Notes: generated by a model from the sequence alone, not told the origin. DNA of 64,000 nucleotides from an uncultured Lachnospiraceae bacterium (GCA_902779355.1 CACZBF010000012.1:1-64000); one strand, 5' to 3'; counted from the first letter of the stretch, positions 1-8,976 are shown. Numbers and translations are program-made.

Positions 1-16
1 AAGGTTTAAAAACCAT

Positions 17-60
17 CAAAAAAAGAGAACTGATTACCTTATTCAGGTTCTCAGTTCTCT
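17..60 (-). terminator. Intrinsic terminator of argG
   Basis: Read on the minus strand, a perfect 10-bp stem (AGAGAACTGA paired with TCAGTTCTCT) closes a loop that holds a smaller ACCT/AGGT stem. A run of about eight T follows. It lies 75 bases after the argG stop and would end that transcript. Confidence 0.8.
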
Positions 61-134
61 ATTTCTTTTTGTTGTCATCTTATCTTAATGACATTGCCCC
101 TGAGAGGCTTCTTTTTCGTCATCTTTGCAGAATG

Positions 135-1349
135 TTATTTCTTCAGTTCCGCATACTTCATCGCGCGCACCTTGAGCGGCAGACCAAATAAGGTGATGAA
201 ACCCTCTGCATCGTGGTGATCGTAGAGATCGCCGGTCGTGAAGCTTGCAAGGGACTCACTGTACAGAGAATACGGAGAAGTCGTGCCGGCTTTGATGATG
301 TTGCCTTTATATAATTTAAATTTAACTTCTCCGGTCACATATTGCTGGGTCGATGTTACAAACGCCTGTACTGCTTCCCGGAGCGGTGTGAACCATTTCC
401 CTTCGTACACGATCTGGGCCATCTTGTTGCCCATATCCTTTTTCACTTCCATGGTCGCGCGATCCAGCACCAGTTCTTCCAGCTGCGCGTGTGCTTCCAT
501 CAGGATCGTGCCACCCGGTGTCTCATAGACGCCACGGCTCTTCATGCCAACCACGCGGTTTTCCACGATGTCCACGATCCCGATGCCGTGCTTGCCGCCA
601 AGGCGGTTCAGTTCACGGATGATGTCGGAGACCTTCCCCTTTTTCCCGTTCACAGAGGTCGGAACCCCTTTCTCAAAAGTCATCGTCACATACTCGCCCT
701 CGTCCGGTGCTTTTTCCGGGGAAACGCCAAGCACAAGAAGATGATCATAATTCGGCTCGTTTGCGGGATCTTCCAGTTCCAGACCCTCGTGGCTGATGTG
801 CCAGAGGTTGCGATCACGGCTGTAGCTTTGATCCGCGGAAAACGGAAGATCGATCCCGTGTGCCTTGCAATATTCGATCTCGGACTCGCGGGAATCCATC
901 GTCCATTTGTCATCACGCCACGCAGCGATGATCTTCAGGTCCGGCGCAAGCGCCTTGATCCCCAGTTCAAAACGGATCTGGTCATTGCCTTTTCCGGTCG
1001 CGCCGTGGCAGATTGCGGTAGCGCCTTCTTTCCGTGCCACCTCGACCAGCTTCTTTGCGATGCCCGGGCGCGCCATGCTCGTCCCCAGCAGGTATTTGTT
1101 CTCATACACCGCGCCGGCCTGCACACAAGGCATGATGAAATCATCGCAGAATTCATCGGTGATATCTTCAATATACAGTTTGGAAGCGCCGGAGAGCTTC
1201 GCGCGCTCTTCCAGTCCGTCCAGCTCCTCGCCCTGCCCGCAGTCGATGCAGCAGCAAATGACTTCGTAATCGTAGTTTTCCTTTAACCACGGAATGATGG
1301 CGGTGGTATCCAATCCACCGGAATACGCCAGAACAACCTTTTCTTTCAT
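135..1349 (-). CDS. argG: Argininosuccinate synthase
   Basis: Joins citrulline and aspartate with ATP to make argininosuccinate, the step before the last in arginine synthesis; cytoplasmic. The protein is 404 residues, the usual length. Its N-terminus has the ATP-pyrophosphatase loop AYSGGLDTTA at about residues 8-17, and the C-terminal synthetase domain is present (for example YSLYSESLASFTTGD). It starts at ATG and has its own promoter and terminator, so it looks monocistronic. No argH lies beside it, which is unusual since the two genes are often paired. The identity is secure from full-length family resemblance. Confidence 0.96.
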   Translation of the reverse strand: MKEKVVLAYSGGLDTTAIIPWLKENYDYEVICCCIDCGQGEELDGLEERAKLSGASKLYIEDITDEFCDDFIMPCVQAGAVYENKYLLGTSMARPGIAKKLVEVARKEGATAICHGATGKGNDQIRFELGIKALAPDLKIIAAWRDDKWTMDSRESEIEYCKAHGIDLPFSADQSYSRDRNLWHISHEGLELEDPANEPNYDHLLVLGVSPEKAPDEGEYVTMTFEKGVPTSVNGKKGKVSDIIRELNRLGGKHGIGIVDIVENRVVGMKSRGVYETPGGTILMEAHAQLEELVLDRATMEVKKDMGNKMAQIVYEGKWFTPLREAVQAFVTSTQQYVTGEVKFKLYKGNIIKAGTTSPYSLYSESLASFTTGDLYDHHDAEGFITLFGLPLKVRAMKYAELKK

Positions 1350-1399
1350 CTTCTTTGCAAACCTCTCTTTCTTGCGTTTCTCAAATGCTTAATAACTGT

Positions 1400-1428
1400 A
1401 CTATACAACAGGTTCCGATTGGATGCAA
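1400..1428 (-). promoter_or_regulatory. Sigma-A-type promoter of argG
   Basis: On the minus strand a TTGCAT -35 (1423-1428) and a TATAGT -10 (1400-1405) are separated by exactly 17 bases, about 50 bases upstream of the argG start. I did not recognise a clear ARG box or T-box in the short leader. Confidence 0.55.
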
Positions 1429-1468
1429 TGCGGTGTGGAACATGTAGCAGCGCCAGAAACTCCCTTTT

Positions 1469-1708
1469 TTATACCGGCACAGCAACCCCCAGCTTTTCAG
1501 CAAGCGCTTCAATCTCCGAAACGGTCATACCGGTACATTGCGCAATCTCTTCAAATGAATTTTTCCCCAGCTTGAGAAATTCTTCCGCGACTTCCCGTTT
1601 CCCCTGATTTAAAATATCCTTCGCTTCGTAGTTCAATACCTTACCGCCCATAACCGTTTTCACCTCTTCCTTCACATTATGAATTGCAAGTGCCTCTGAT
1701 AATGGCAT
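1469..1708 (-). pseudogene. C-terminal remnant of a PD-(D/E)XK/Rpn-type family protein (79 aa)
   Basis: A 79-residue reading frame. Its second half (GKREVAEEFLKLGKNSF, then EEIAQCTGMTVSEIEALAEK) resembles the charged tail plus small helix-turn-helix that closes many Rpn/YdaD-type nuclease-like proteins in Clostridia. No catalytic domain precedes it: the frame begins inside the 3' end of the Fic gene, with a 32-base overlap. It could be expressed from the Fic transcript as a small protein, or it could be the stump left when the island inserted. Pieces of what looks like the same family occur at 57.5 and 58.7 kb. The family assignment rests on motif memory only. Confidence 0.4.
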
Positions 1709-2312
1709 CCTCCACTATCTTTATGAGATAATCCGGCTTTGACTTGTCTCCTAGATCATCGAAGACCGCATTATAAGCGACTAATGCCGTCCTAACGTAT
1801 TGTGCATTATCCTCAAAAAGCTGTCTGTCCGGGTTCAAACCCACCTCATCCGCATACTGGCAACAGAAAGTGACTGTAGTTCGCGTATTACCCTCTCGGA
1901 ATGGATGCACTCGCCAAATCCTTGCCAATGAATCCGAAAACTGCAGAGCCGCCTCATGTGTATCCATTTCGTCCCAGTGCTTACTCCGCATGCCCGCCAA
2001 GGCATGCTCCGAGTCCTTCGGAATATCAAACATATCAGAATAGTCAATAGACAACCCGCCCAACACCGGCTCCTCCTTATAGATATTCTGCTTGCGTTGC
2101 TGACCTGCCCACTCAAATATATCCTGAAATATATATTTGTGCATTTGCAGGAGATGCGCATAATCATAACCCCCGGGTAGCGGCTTTAACGCTATCTCCT
2201 TCAGTCGGAAAGTCACATAATCAGCCTCCGCTTCTTCAAGATGCTTTCTGTCTCTGATCCCCAGCAGATTCTTAAGGACATCCGTACCCTCATAAAGATA
2301 GATGTCAGGCAT
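1677..2312 (-). CDS. fic: Fic-domain protein, probable AMP-transferring toxin
   Basis: Fic enzymes usually move AMP from ATP onto a hydroxyl group of a target protein and often act as toxins. The 211-residue protein carries the motif HPFREGNTRT at residues 136-145, matching the Fic core HPFx(D/E)GN with its catalytic histidine. The usual second arginine of the motif (RxxR) is not seen; the text reads R-T-T-V. A target-docking flap is expected near residues 75-95. The start ATG overlaps the stop of the antitoxin gene by 8 bases (ATGCCTGA), which supports translational coupling. It is the third gene of the RES-antitoxin-Fic unit. Family certain; target and activity not known. Confidence 0.85.
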   Translation of the reverse strand: MPDIYLYEGTDVLKNLLGIRDRKHLEEAEADYVTFRLKEIALKPLPGGYDYAHLLQMHKYIFQDIFEWAGQQRKQNIYKEEPVLGGLSIDYSDMFDIPKDSEHALAGMRSKHWDEMDTHEAALQFSDSLARIWRVHPFREGNTRTTVTFCCQYADEVGLNPDRQLFEDNAQYVRTALVAYNAVFDDLGDKSKPDYLIKIVEDAIIRGTCNS

Positions 2313-2484
2313 TAACGGTCTCCCCTTTTACCTTATATTTCTTATCAAGGTACTGCTTGATATCGGCCATTGTAACCTCACCACGCTTTTCCTTTTCGAT
2401 ATACTCCTTAAACTCCTGTGTAGGTTCCAAACCATCAACCTTTATCATCCCGACTGCATAATCCCATGCCTGCGTATTGGTCAT
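2305..2484 (-). CDS. VbhA-like Fic antitoxin (59 aa)
   Basis: A short protein that begins MTNTQAWDYAVGMIKVDG. The stretch DGLEPTQEF followed by KRGEVTMADIKQYL matches the three-helix pattern of VbhA-type antitoxins, which press a helix into the ATP pocket of the partner Fic protein. The inhibitory motif in that class is (S/T)xxxE(G/N); the aligned residues here appear to be M-I-K-V-D-G, so the key glutamate would be aspartate. An AGGAGG ribosome site sits before the ATG, inside the 3' end of the RES gene. The stop overlaps the Fic start. The position next to Fic strongly supports the role. Confidence 0.72.
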   Translation of the reverse strand: MTNTQAWDYAVGMIKVDGLEPTQEFKEYIEKEKRGEVTMADIKQYLDKKYKVKGETVNA

Positions 2485-3223
2485 TGTTTAGTCCTCCTCT
2501 CTCAATTTGACTTCCCTTAAAGACATAGTCTTCTGGTCTGTATCTCCAAATGCCAAGATTATGACCATTGAAATATGACCTATATCGAATACCATCTATA
2601 CGGCCATCAGCCTTTATCAGATCACAGATTTTATTTGACACATTGTAGTAATCTTCGCTACTCTCAAGAATAGTTAAAAATCTTTGTAGTTCAAAATATA
2701 GCTGCCTCGCGCTAAAAAAAGTCTCTTCTTGAAATTGCTTTTCCATTTCATCAGTTATTACCGAATGTTGTTCATCATGCGTATATGCAGAAAAATCAAG
2801 TACATGAGGCGAAGAAATCACATCAAATTCTGCAACAGATAAAAACTCATCTGTCGTGACCTTCTGCTCTGCTATTGCCGTCTCTCTTTCTTCAGCAATA
2901 TAAAAAACCTGCTCTCCCATTCTGTTCAATCTTTGAATATCACAATACTCGGGAGGTGCTATCCGCGAGTTTTCCTCGTCAAAACCACCCACAAGCTTCC
3001 CTTCATACATGGTGATTCCCTTTCCCGTATCCACATCCTTGTCAAGATTGATTTTTCTTGTTCTGAAAACAATTTTGACGGGAACATTTACTACCGGCAT
3101 TAACTTTATCAATTTTTGAAATGGGTCTATGAAATTTGACAAATCTCTATCACTATAACCACGAAAAAGGAAACCCTGAGCAGTCAAATGTGCAGTAAGA
3201 ACTCCGGTAGTTTTTGATTTCAT
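2435..3223 (-). CDS. RES-domain protein, candidate NAD-degrading toxin
   Basis: RES proteins of toxin-antitoxin modules break down NAD+. The 262-residue product has the three blocks expected: R54 in IVFRTRK; NRMGEQVFYIAEERETAIAE at about 100-119 with the conserved glutamate; and GIRYRSYFNG at about 211-220 with the serine. The N-terminal 45 residues are extra. RES toxins are normally paired with an Xre/DUF2384 antitoxin, but none is visible here. Instead the gene overlaps the Fic antitoxin by 50 bases. The gene is richer in A and T than its core neighbours, which suggests transfer. A GGGGTG ribosome site precedes the ATG. Confidence 0.7.
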   Translation of the reverse strand: MKSKTTGVLTAHLTAQGFLFRGYSDRDLSNFIDPFQKLIKLMPVVNVPVKIVFRTRKINLDKDVDTGKGITMYEGKLVGGFDEENSRIAPPEYCDIQRLNRMGEQVFYIAEERETAIAEQKVTTDEFLSVAEFDVISSPHVLDFSAYTHDEQHSVITDEMEKQFQEETFFSARQLYFELQRFLTILESSEDYYNVSNKICDLIKADGRIDGIRYRSYFNGHNLGIWRYRPEDYVFKGSQIERGGLNNDQYAGMGLCSRDDKG

Positions 3224-3407
3224 AACTGCACCCCTTGTAATATCTTTACATAATAATAAATGACTGCCTTTTCTCGCTGCATTTCTTCCTTGTCCTTAAA
3301 TCGGTGGAAATGGAACACTCCGATTAAGGAGCAGCTTTCTGTCTATATCGGTATCTTGCTATCAACTTAAGGAAAGGAAAGCTAATCAGCAACTTCTAAT
3401 ATATCTT

Positions 3408-3971
3408 TTAGGAGGGGTATTTCTCCTTAATTAGCTCAACTGTATGCACCAATCTCCCTGAAAACCGTTTTAAATCTGATAAATCTATTTTGTTGTTGTT
3501 TGTTTCAAGTTCAATCTCTGTCTGCGGGTTGGAGATAGTGTTTGTATAAATCATTAACGAAATCTTTCGGTAATACGTCTGCATAGCGTTTGCTCCACCG
3601 ATTGCCCCAACCGCACCAAAAAGCGCATCTCCTGCAAGAGCACCCCAGAAAGCATCATTATGCGCATCGTCAAACAAAACATCTACTTTTTTTATTGTTT
3701 GAAAAGGAAATTGATAAAACCGAGAATAACGAAAAAGATAAAGCATTTGCTTTTCCTCATCAACGATTGCACCAATTATATTAGGTTTATAATCAAATCG
3801 AGTTGCATTGGAACTTATTCCAAGTTCTCGTATTTTATACTCTGGCTTCTCCTTTTCTTTTTTTTCAAGTGCTTTCGGAAGATTTATAAGTCCGATTATA
3901 AGCATCAAAATCATCAAAACAAAAAAAATGATTATGATAACTATACCAACAACCATCCCATGATTACTCAT
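3408..3971 (-). CDS. Membrane-anchored protein of unknown function (187 aa)
   Basis: One strongly hydrophobic helix at about residues 7-30 (IVIIIIFFVLMILMLIIG) is followed by a lysine/glutamate-rich linker and a soluble C-terminal part. The middle contains a small glycine/alanine-rich patch (ALAGDALFGAVGAIGGANA), which may be a second short membrane-dipping segment. The pattern recalls small bPH-like membrane proteins, but I do not recognise the family. It is AT-rich like the neighbouring RES-Fic island and may have arrived with it. It stands alone between two gaps of 180-230 bases. Confidence 0.6.
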   Translation of the reverse strand: MSNHGMVVGIVIIIIFFVLMILMLIIGLINLPKALEKKEKEKPEYKIRELGISSNATRFDYKPNIIGAIVDEEKQMLYLFRYSRFYQFPFQTIKKVDVLFDDAHNDAFWGALAGDALFGAVGAIGGANAMQTYYRKISLMIYTNTISNPQTEIELETNNNKIDLSDLKRFSGRLVHTVELIKEKYPS

Positions 3972-4135
3972 CGAAAGAAGCCTCCCTTTTTTATTCTATC
4001 GATATGATGATATGTTCTCATCCTTATTACTCACAAAAACAGTGTATCACAAAAAAAACAGACTTGCGAGCATTAGGAACGTCCTGGTAGCATTTATAAT
4101 CGAAATCTAGATGTCCGGTCAGATTTCATCCAATG

Positions 4136-4172
4136 AAAAAGACTGTCGCATTAAAGACTTAGTACGACAGCC
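4136..4172 (-). terminator. Intrinsic terminator of ilvE
   Basis: On the minus strand a CTGTCG/CGACAG stem (4143-4148 and 4165-4170) with a 16-base loop is followed by five T. It lies about 30 bases after the ilvE stop. The rest of the gap to 3971 shows no other feature I can support. Confidence 0.6.
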
Positions 4173-4200
4173 TTGTCCTCCTCATATGGAATGATTTAGG

Positions 4201-5235
4201 TTACGAAATCCGGTAGATCCAGCCTTCCGGAGCTTCGATCTCACCCATCTGGATGCCGGTCAATGTATCATAGAGTTTCTTCGTGACAGGTCCCATCTCC
4301 TCCATCCCGCTCGGGAAGCAGATCTCCTTGCCATGGTCGTTGATCTTGCCGACCGGGGAGATAACGGCTGCCGTGCCGCAAAGGCCGCACTCTGCGAACT
4401 CGGAAAGTTCGTCGAAATGCACCTCTCTGTGTTCCACCTGCATGCCGAGGTATTTCTCCGCCACGACCATGATGGAGCGTCTCGTAATGGATGGCAGGAT
4501 GCTGTCGGACTTCGGGGTCACGAGTTTATTGTCCTTCGTGATAAAGATGAAGTTCGCGCCGCCGGTCTCTTCGACTTTCGTCCGGGTCGCTGCGTCCAGA
4601 TACATATTCTCCGCAAAGCCCTCTTCGTGGGCTTTCACGATGGGGTAAAGACTCATGGCATAGTTCAGGCCTGCCTTGATATGTCCAGTGCCGTGAGGTG
4701 CCGCCCGGTCATAATCCGACACCTTGATGACGATGGGCTTTGCCCCGCCCTTGAAATACGGTCCCACCGGCGTCACGAAGATACGGAACATGTATTCCTC
4801 CGCGGGTTTCACACCGATCACGGGATTGATGCCCATCATATACGGACGGATATAGAGCGTCGCACCGGAGCCGTGAGGCGGCACATACGCTTCGTTCGCA
4901 CGTACCACTTCCTTTACCGCTTCCACGAACCGATCCGCCGGAAACTGCGGCATCTCAAGACGTGCTGCGGAATCTTTCATCCGTTCCGCGTTGAGATCCG
5001 GACGGAAACATACGATATGTCCGTCTTCAGTCGTGTATGCCTTCAGGCCTTCAAAAATGGTCTGTGCATACTGGAAGACGCAGGCACATTCGTTCAGCGT
5101 GATGTCGGAATCTTTGACGATGGCGCCCTCATCCCATTTTCCGTTCCGGTAGTAGGATACATACCGGAAATCCGTATTCATGTAGCCGAAGCCAATGTTA
5201 CCCCAGTCGATGTCCTTTTTTTCCATAGTGCTCAC
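4201..5235 (-). CDS. ilvE: Branched-chain amino acid aminotransferase
   Basis: A PLP enzyme that makes leucine, isoleucine and valine from their keto acids with glutamate as amino donor; cytoplasmic. It has 344 residues, typical of the longer BCAT II-like subgroup. The PLP lysine is K187 in TGHIKAGLNYA. The cofactor-binding region KVEETGGANFIF and the C-terminal CGLCGTAAVISPVG loop are both intact. The CxxC in this loop resembles the redox-sensitive CxxC of mammalian BCATs, though that role is not shown in bacteria. The ATG has a GAGTGAG ribosome site. A 56-base gap separates it from the DUF2225 gene downstream of glnS. Confidence 0.95.
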   Translation of the reverse strand: MSTMEKKDIDWGNIGFGYMNTDFRYVSYYRNGKWDEGAIVKDSDITLNECACVFQYAQTIFEGLKAYTTEDGHIVCFRPDLNAERMKDSAARLEMPQFPADRFVEAVKEVVRANEAYVPPHGSGATLYIRPYMMGINPVIGVKPAEEYMFRIFVTPVGPYFKGGAKPIVIKVSDYDRAAPHGTGHIKAGLNYAMSLYPIVKAHEEGFAENMYLDAATRTKVEETGGANFIFITKDNKLVTPKSDSILPSITRRSIMVVAEKYLGMQVEHREVHFDELSEFAECGLCGTAAVISPVGKINDHGKEICFPSGMEEMGPVTKKLYDTLTGIQMGEIEAPEGWIYRIS

Positions 5236-5291
5236 TCCTCTGTAAAAACTTTTCTTACCATATCCGTACCGGAATGAAAGCCGTGTACGGT

Positions 5292-6176
5292 CTATGACTG
5301 CTGTGCTTTCTGGATGCTTGCAATAATCTCATCCTTCAGATCCCGCGCCTTTTCCTTGATCTTGGAATTGGTCGCCGGACTGGTAATGATCCTGGAAAGA
5401 TTCCGCGTCGCCGCGCTGGTATCTCCCATCTGAAATGCCATCGTCGCCAGCAGATAATCCACCGTGGACTGATCCATCCCCGCCATCGGGAAATTCTCCG
5501 TCGCAACAGCCTTATTCAGGCCCTCGTATGCTTCTTTGTAATACTCATTCTCCTGCGCTTTGCACTGTGCGACCTCGTCCTGCACCTCCGGGTCCTTTCC
5601 GATCGACTCTGCTTTGCCGCGGAAGAGCCATGCGAGCACCAGGCAGTTATACGCCTTCTCACTGGTCTTTGCGCCCTTTACGACTGCGTTATAAAGGGAA
5701 AGCTGATGCAAAGAGATCGCCGTATCATAATCCCATTCCTTGACTTCCGGCTTGTAGGCATCTGCCACGGACTTCGGATCAAAGCTCTTGCAGATCTTTT
5801 CCTGGACAAGCTTCTTCTGGTTCGCATTAATCGTCTCAAAATACTTGCTGGAGGAAAGGGCCGTGTAGCCGCAGTTCGGGCAGCAATTGACATTGTATTT
5901 CATAATGTCGATGCCCTCGCAGCGCGGTCTGAGATCACGATCCGATTCCAGACGTTTCACTCTGCCGCTCTTGGGCTGCAGGGTCTTAAATACCTTGTCG
6001 CAGACCGGACAGCGAAGGGTCTTATCCAAAACAAACTCAGACTCGGATTTTTTGACCGGCTCTGCCGCAGTCGCGCCTTCCGCAGGCTGTGCAGCCGCCT
6101 TCTTCGGATCTTCGTAAAGATCGATCTTCTCATCTGCCTTGATGCCGAATTTTTCCAGTCCACCTAAAATACCCAT
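5292..6176 (-). CDS. DUF2225 family protein with zinc-binding cysteines
   Basis: A 294-residue cytoplasmic protein. After an acidic, low-complexity N-terminus (about 25-45) come LRCPVCDKVFKTLQPKSGRV, the pattern DRDLRPRCEGID, and NCCPNCGYTALSS. The two CxxC pairs are those of DUF2225 and most likely bind zinc. The C-terminal half is helical and resembles TPR-type repeats (LYNAVVKGAKTSEKAYNCL). The function of the family is unknown. It sits between ilvE and glnS on the same strand. Confidence 0.85.
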   Translation of the reverse strand: MGILGGLEKFGIKADEKIDLYEDPKKAAAQPAEGATAAEPVKKSESEFVLDKTLRCPVCDKVFKTLQPKSGRVKRLESDRDLRPRCEGIDIMKYNVNCCPNCGYTALSSSKYFETINANQKKLVQEKICKSFDPKSVADAYKPEVKEWDYDTAISLHQLSLYNAVVKGAKTSEKAYNCLVLAWLFRGKAESIGKDPEVQDEVAQCKAQENEYYKEAYEGLNKAVATENFPMAGMDQSTVDYLLATMAFQMGDTSAATRNLSRIITSPATNSKIKEKARDLKDEIIASIQKAQQS

Positions 6177-6262
6177 AATATCTTCTCCTTGTTAAAAATA
6201 AAATTTACAATTAATTATTTCCCGCCGTGGTTACCATCCTTTATCGCTGACATTTGTTGCCA

Positions 6263-7957
6263 TCACTGCTTGCCTTCATTCGCCGTCGGCAGTTTAAACG
6301 AACTCTTCAGCGATACAATCCTGTTAAAAACAAGTGCCCCCTCCTTGGAATCCTTTGCATCCACACAGAAGAATCCCTGGCGTACGAATTGGAAGCTCTC
6401 ATACGCCTTTGCGCCTGCAAGCGCCGGATCAACCCACGCATGCGACCTGACCGTCAGGGAATTCGGATTCAGGTTCAGGCTGCCGTCCTCATTATAAACC
6501 CCGAGCGCCTCATCCACAATATTTTCATACAGACGAACCTCCGCCGGGATCGCATCCGCCGCGCTGATCCAATGGATGGTGCCCTTGACCTTGCGTCCGT
6601 CCGGGCTGTCTCCGCCCTTGGTCGCCGGATCATAGGTGCAATGGATCTCCGTAATGTTGCCGTCGGCATCCTTTTCAAAGCCGGTACAGGTCACGTAATA
6701 CGCCTGCATCAGCCGCACCTCGTTGCCCGGATAGAGCCGGAAATATTTCTTCGGCGGCTCCTCCATAAAGTCTTCACGCTCAATGTAGAGCTCGCGTCCG
6801 AATTTTAACGTATGGCTCCCGAGATCCGGATTTTCCATGTTATTGACGATCGTCAGTTCCTCGGTCTGTCCTTCCGGGTAATTGTCAATGATCACCTTGA
6901 CGGGATCGAGCACCGCCATCATACGCGGTCTCGTCATCTTCAGGTCTTCGCGGATGCAGTACTCCAGCATCGCATAGTCCACGGAGTTGTCACTCTTGCT
7001 GACGCCGCAGAGCGAAACGAATTTCCGGATCGACTCCGGCGTAAAGCCTCGGCGCTTTAAGCCTGCGATGGAAACCAATCTCGGATCGTCCCATCCGTCC
7101 ACGATCCCCTCTTCCACCAGGCGTTTGATATACCGCTTGCCGGTCACGACGTTCGTCAGATACATCTTGGCAAACTCGATCTGCTTCGGCGCATCCTCCT
7201 CGGTCTTTTTGAACTCTGCATGGATCAGCACCCAGTCATAAAGCGGTCTGTGGTCCTCAAACTCGAGTGTGCAGATGGAATGCGTGATGCCCTCGATCGC
7301 ATCCTCAATGGGGTGCGCAAAATCATACATCGGGTAAACACACCATTTGTCGCCGGTGTTGTGATGCGTCATATGCGCCACACGGTAAATGACCGGATCA
7401 CGCATGTTCATATTCGGGGATGCCATATCGATCCGGGCACGCAGCACCTTTGTTCCGTCCTCGTATTTGCCATCCTTCATTTCTTCAAAAAGCTGCAGAT
7501 TTTCCTCCACGGAGCGGGATCTCCCCGGATCCTCTTTCCCGGCTTCTGTCAAAGTCCCTCTGGTTTCTCTGATCTCATCCGCAGAAAGATCGGAAACGTA
7601 TGCATCGCCCTTCTTGATCAGACAGACTGCGGCTTCATACATCCGCGGAAAATAATCCGATGCAAAAAACATCCGATCCTCAAAATCCGCGCCGAGCCAT
7701 TCCACATCCGCACGGATGGACTCCACAAATTCCGTCTTTTCCTTGGTCGGATTCGTGTCGTCAAAACGGAGGTTGAACTTCCCGCCATACTCTTTTGCCA
7801 GTCCGTAATTCAGAAGGATAGACTTCGCATGGCCGATATGTAGATATCCGTTCGGCTCCGGCGGAAAGCGGGTCTTGACGGTCTCGCAATGCCCCTCCGC
7901 GAGGTCTTTTTCAATGATCCGTTCGATAAAATTTTTGGAAACGGTTTCCTGTTCCAT
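6263..7957 (-). CDS. glnS: Glutaminyl-tRNA synthetase
   Basis: Charges tRNA-Gln with glutamine. The 564-residue protein has the class I signature [15 protein letters not shown] near residue 30 and the usual GlnRS blocks ([35 protein letters not shown]). The KMSKS-type loop reads [16 protein letters not shown], with G where SKR is common. Many Clostridia lack GlnRS and use the Glu-tRNA amidotransferase route, so having the direct enzyme is a lineage trait. It starts 15 bases after the rhomboid-like gene and probably shares its transcript. Confidence 0.95.
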   Translation of the reverse strand: MEQETVSKNFIERIIEKDLAEGHCETVKTRFPPEPNGYLHIGHAKSILLNYGLAKEYGGKFNLRFDDTNPTKEKTEFVESIRADVEWLGADFEDRMFFASDYFPRMYEAAVCLIKKGDAYVSDLSADEIRETRGTLTEAGKEDPGRSRSVEENLQLFEEMKDGKYEDGTKVLRARIDMASPNMNMRDPVIYRVAHMTHHNTGDKWCVYPMYDFAHPIEDAIEGITHSICTLEFEDHRPLYDWVLIHAEFKKTEEDAPKQIEFAKMYLTNVVTGKRYIKRLVEEGIVDGWDDPRLVSIAGLKRRGFTPESIRKFVSLCGVSKSDNSVDYAMLEYCIREDLKMTRPRMMAVLDPVKVIIDNYPEGQTEELTIVNNMENPDLGSHTLKFGRELYIEREDFMEEPPKKYFRLYPGNEVRLMQAYYVTCTGFEKDADGNITEIHCTYDPATKGGDSPDGRKVKGTIHWISAADAIPAEVRLYENIVDEALGVYNEDGSLNLNPNSLTVRSHAWVDPALAGAKAYESFQFVRQGFFCVDAKDSKEGALVFNRIVSLKSSFKLPTANEGKQ

Positions 7958-7972
7958 AGGTACTTTCCTTTC

Positions 7973-8926
7973 TTAGGATCTCTTCACATGCTGATGCGTG
8001 AAAAGATGATCCTGACAATATTCAAAGTTTCCCTCGCACTTCGAGCAGAACCGGAACTCCAAGGACGGGTCATCCAGTTCCGTCCGTCCGCAGACTGCGC
8101 ATTTATGCTTGGCAACGCCTGCCGTATTCTGCGGATGCAAAGATCCTCGTGCTGCATGAGGACGTGATGCGCCTCCGGCATTGGTGCCCTGCCCCGTCGC
8201 CGCGCGATACACCTGCTTTCGTCGCATTTCTTTCGGACTGAACCGTCGCATCGTATCCCTGATCTGACTGTTCGTAAAGAAAAAGATCACGAAGTTCAGA
8301 ATGGATGCAATGATCGCGATCCTTCCCGCCCAGCCGGACACAATGATATCCACCACGATGAGGATTCCGTAGAAGATGGCCATCCATTTCATCTTCACCG
8401 GAAGGATAAAGTACAGCATGACTTCCATGTTCGGGTAGCAGACCGCAAACGCCAGGAAGATCGACTGGTTGATGTAGCTCGTACTGAACATATTGCCGAT
8501 CGGTCCGAGCATAATATAGCCGGGGCCGTAAAGAGCCGTATAGATGGCGTGCAGGATAAATGCACCGATGACCGTGAGAATCATCCCGCCGAAGATATAA
8601 ACATTAAACCGAAACGTTCCCCAGGTGCGCTCCAATGCCGTACCAAGCTGGTAATAGAGGATCATCATGATGATCGCAAAAATGATCCCGAGACCGCTCA
8701 GACTGTTGTAGGGGATCAGCACCCACGAGATCAGCCGCCAGAGCTGCAGATTATGGATGATGAAATACGGCTCCAGCGTGAGGTAGCCGAGCACATTCGT
8801 GCCGGTCGCGTAGCTCAGGAAATAAAGAAGATATCCGATCGCGTAAGCACCGATCAGATACCGACTCAGATTCTTGATCGCATATTTGCCGATTTTACGT
8901 TCCAGTTTATTCAGCCAATTATTCAT
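7973..8926 (-). CDS. Rhomboid-fold membrane protein with C-terminal zinc ribbon, probably not a protease
   Basis: A 317-residue protein with about six membrane helices between residues 20 and 218, then a basic linker and a cysteine cluster at C276, C279, C294, C297, C304 and H307 that looks like a zinc ribbon. The fold resembles rhomboid/derlin proteins (LEPYFIIHNLQLWRLISWVL matches the usual start). The catalytic GxSx loop is absent (the region reads FSTSYINQS), and where rhomboids have the histidine helix this protein has SGWAGRIAIIASIL. I infer a pseudo-rhomboid that binds or escorts membrane proteins. It is upstream of, and likely co-transcribed with, glnS. Confidence 0.7.
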   Translation of the reverse strand: MNNWLNKLERKIGKYAIKNLSRYLIGAYAIGYLLYFLSYATGTNVLGYLTLEPYFIIHNLQLWRLISWVLIPYNSLSGLGIIFAIIMMILYYQLGTALERTWGTFRFNVYIFGGMILTVIGAFILHAIYTALYGPGYIMLGPIGNMFSTSYINQSIFLAFAVCYPNMEVMLYFILPVKMKWMAIFYGILIVVDIIVSGWAGRIAIIASILNFVIFFFTNSQIRDTMRRFSPKEMRRKQVYRAATGQGTNAGGASRPHAARGSLHPQNTAGVAKHKCAVCGRTELDDPSLEFRFCSKCEGNFEYCQDHLFTHQHVKRS

Positions 8927-8976
8927 AATGAGTAATTATAAGCAGAAAGCGATGATTTTGCAACTGTTAGGGGTAA

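Noticed and set aside
342-1286. A 314-codon open frame on the plus strand opposite argG
   Set aside because: It is the mirror of a conserved enzyme in a codon-biased genome, is rich in H, R and C, and has no ribosome site or family.
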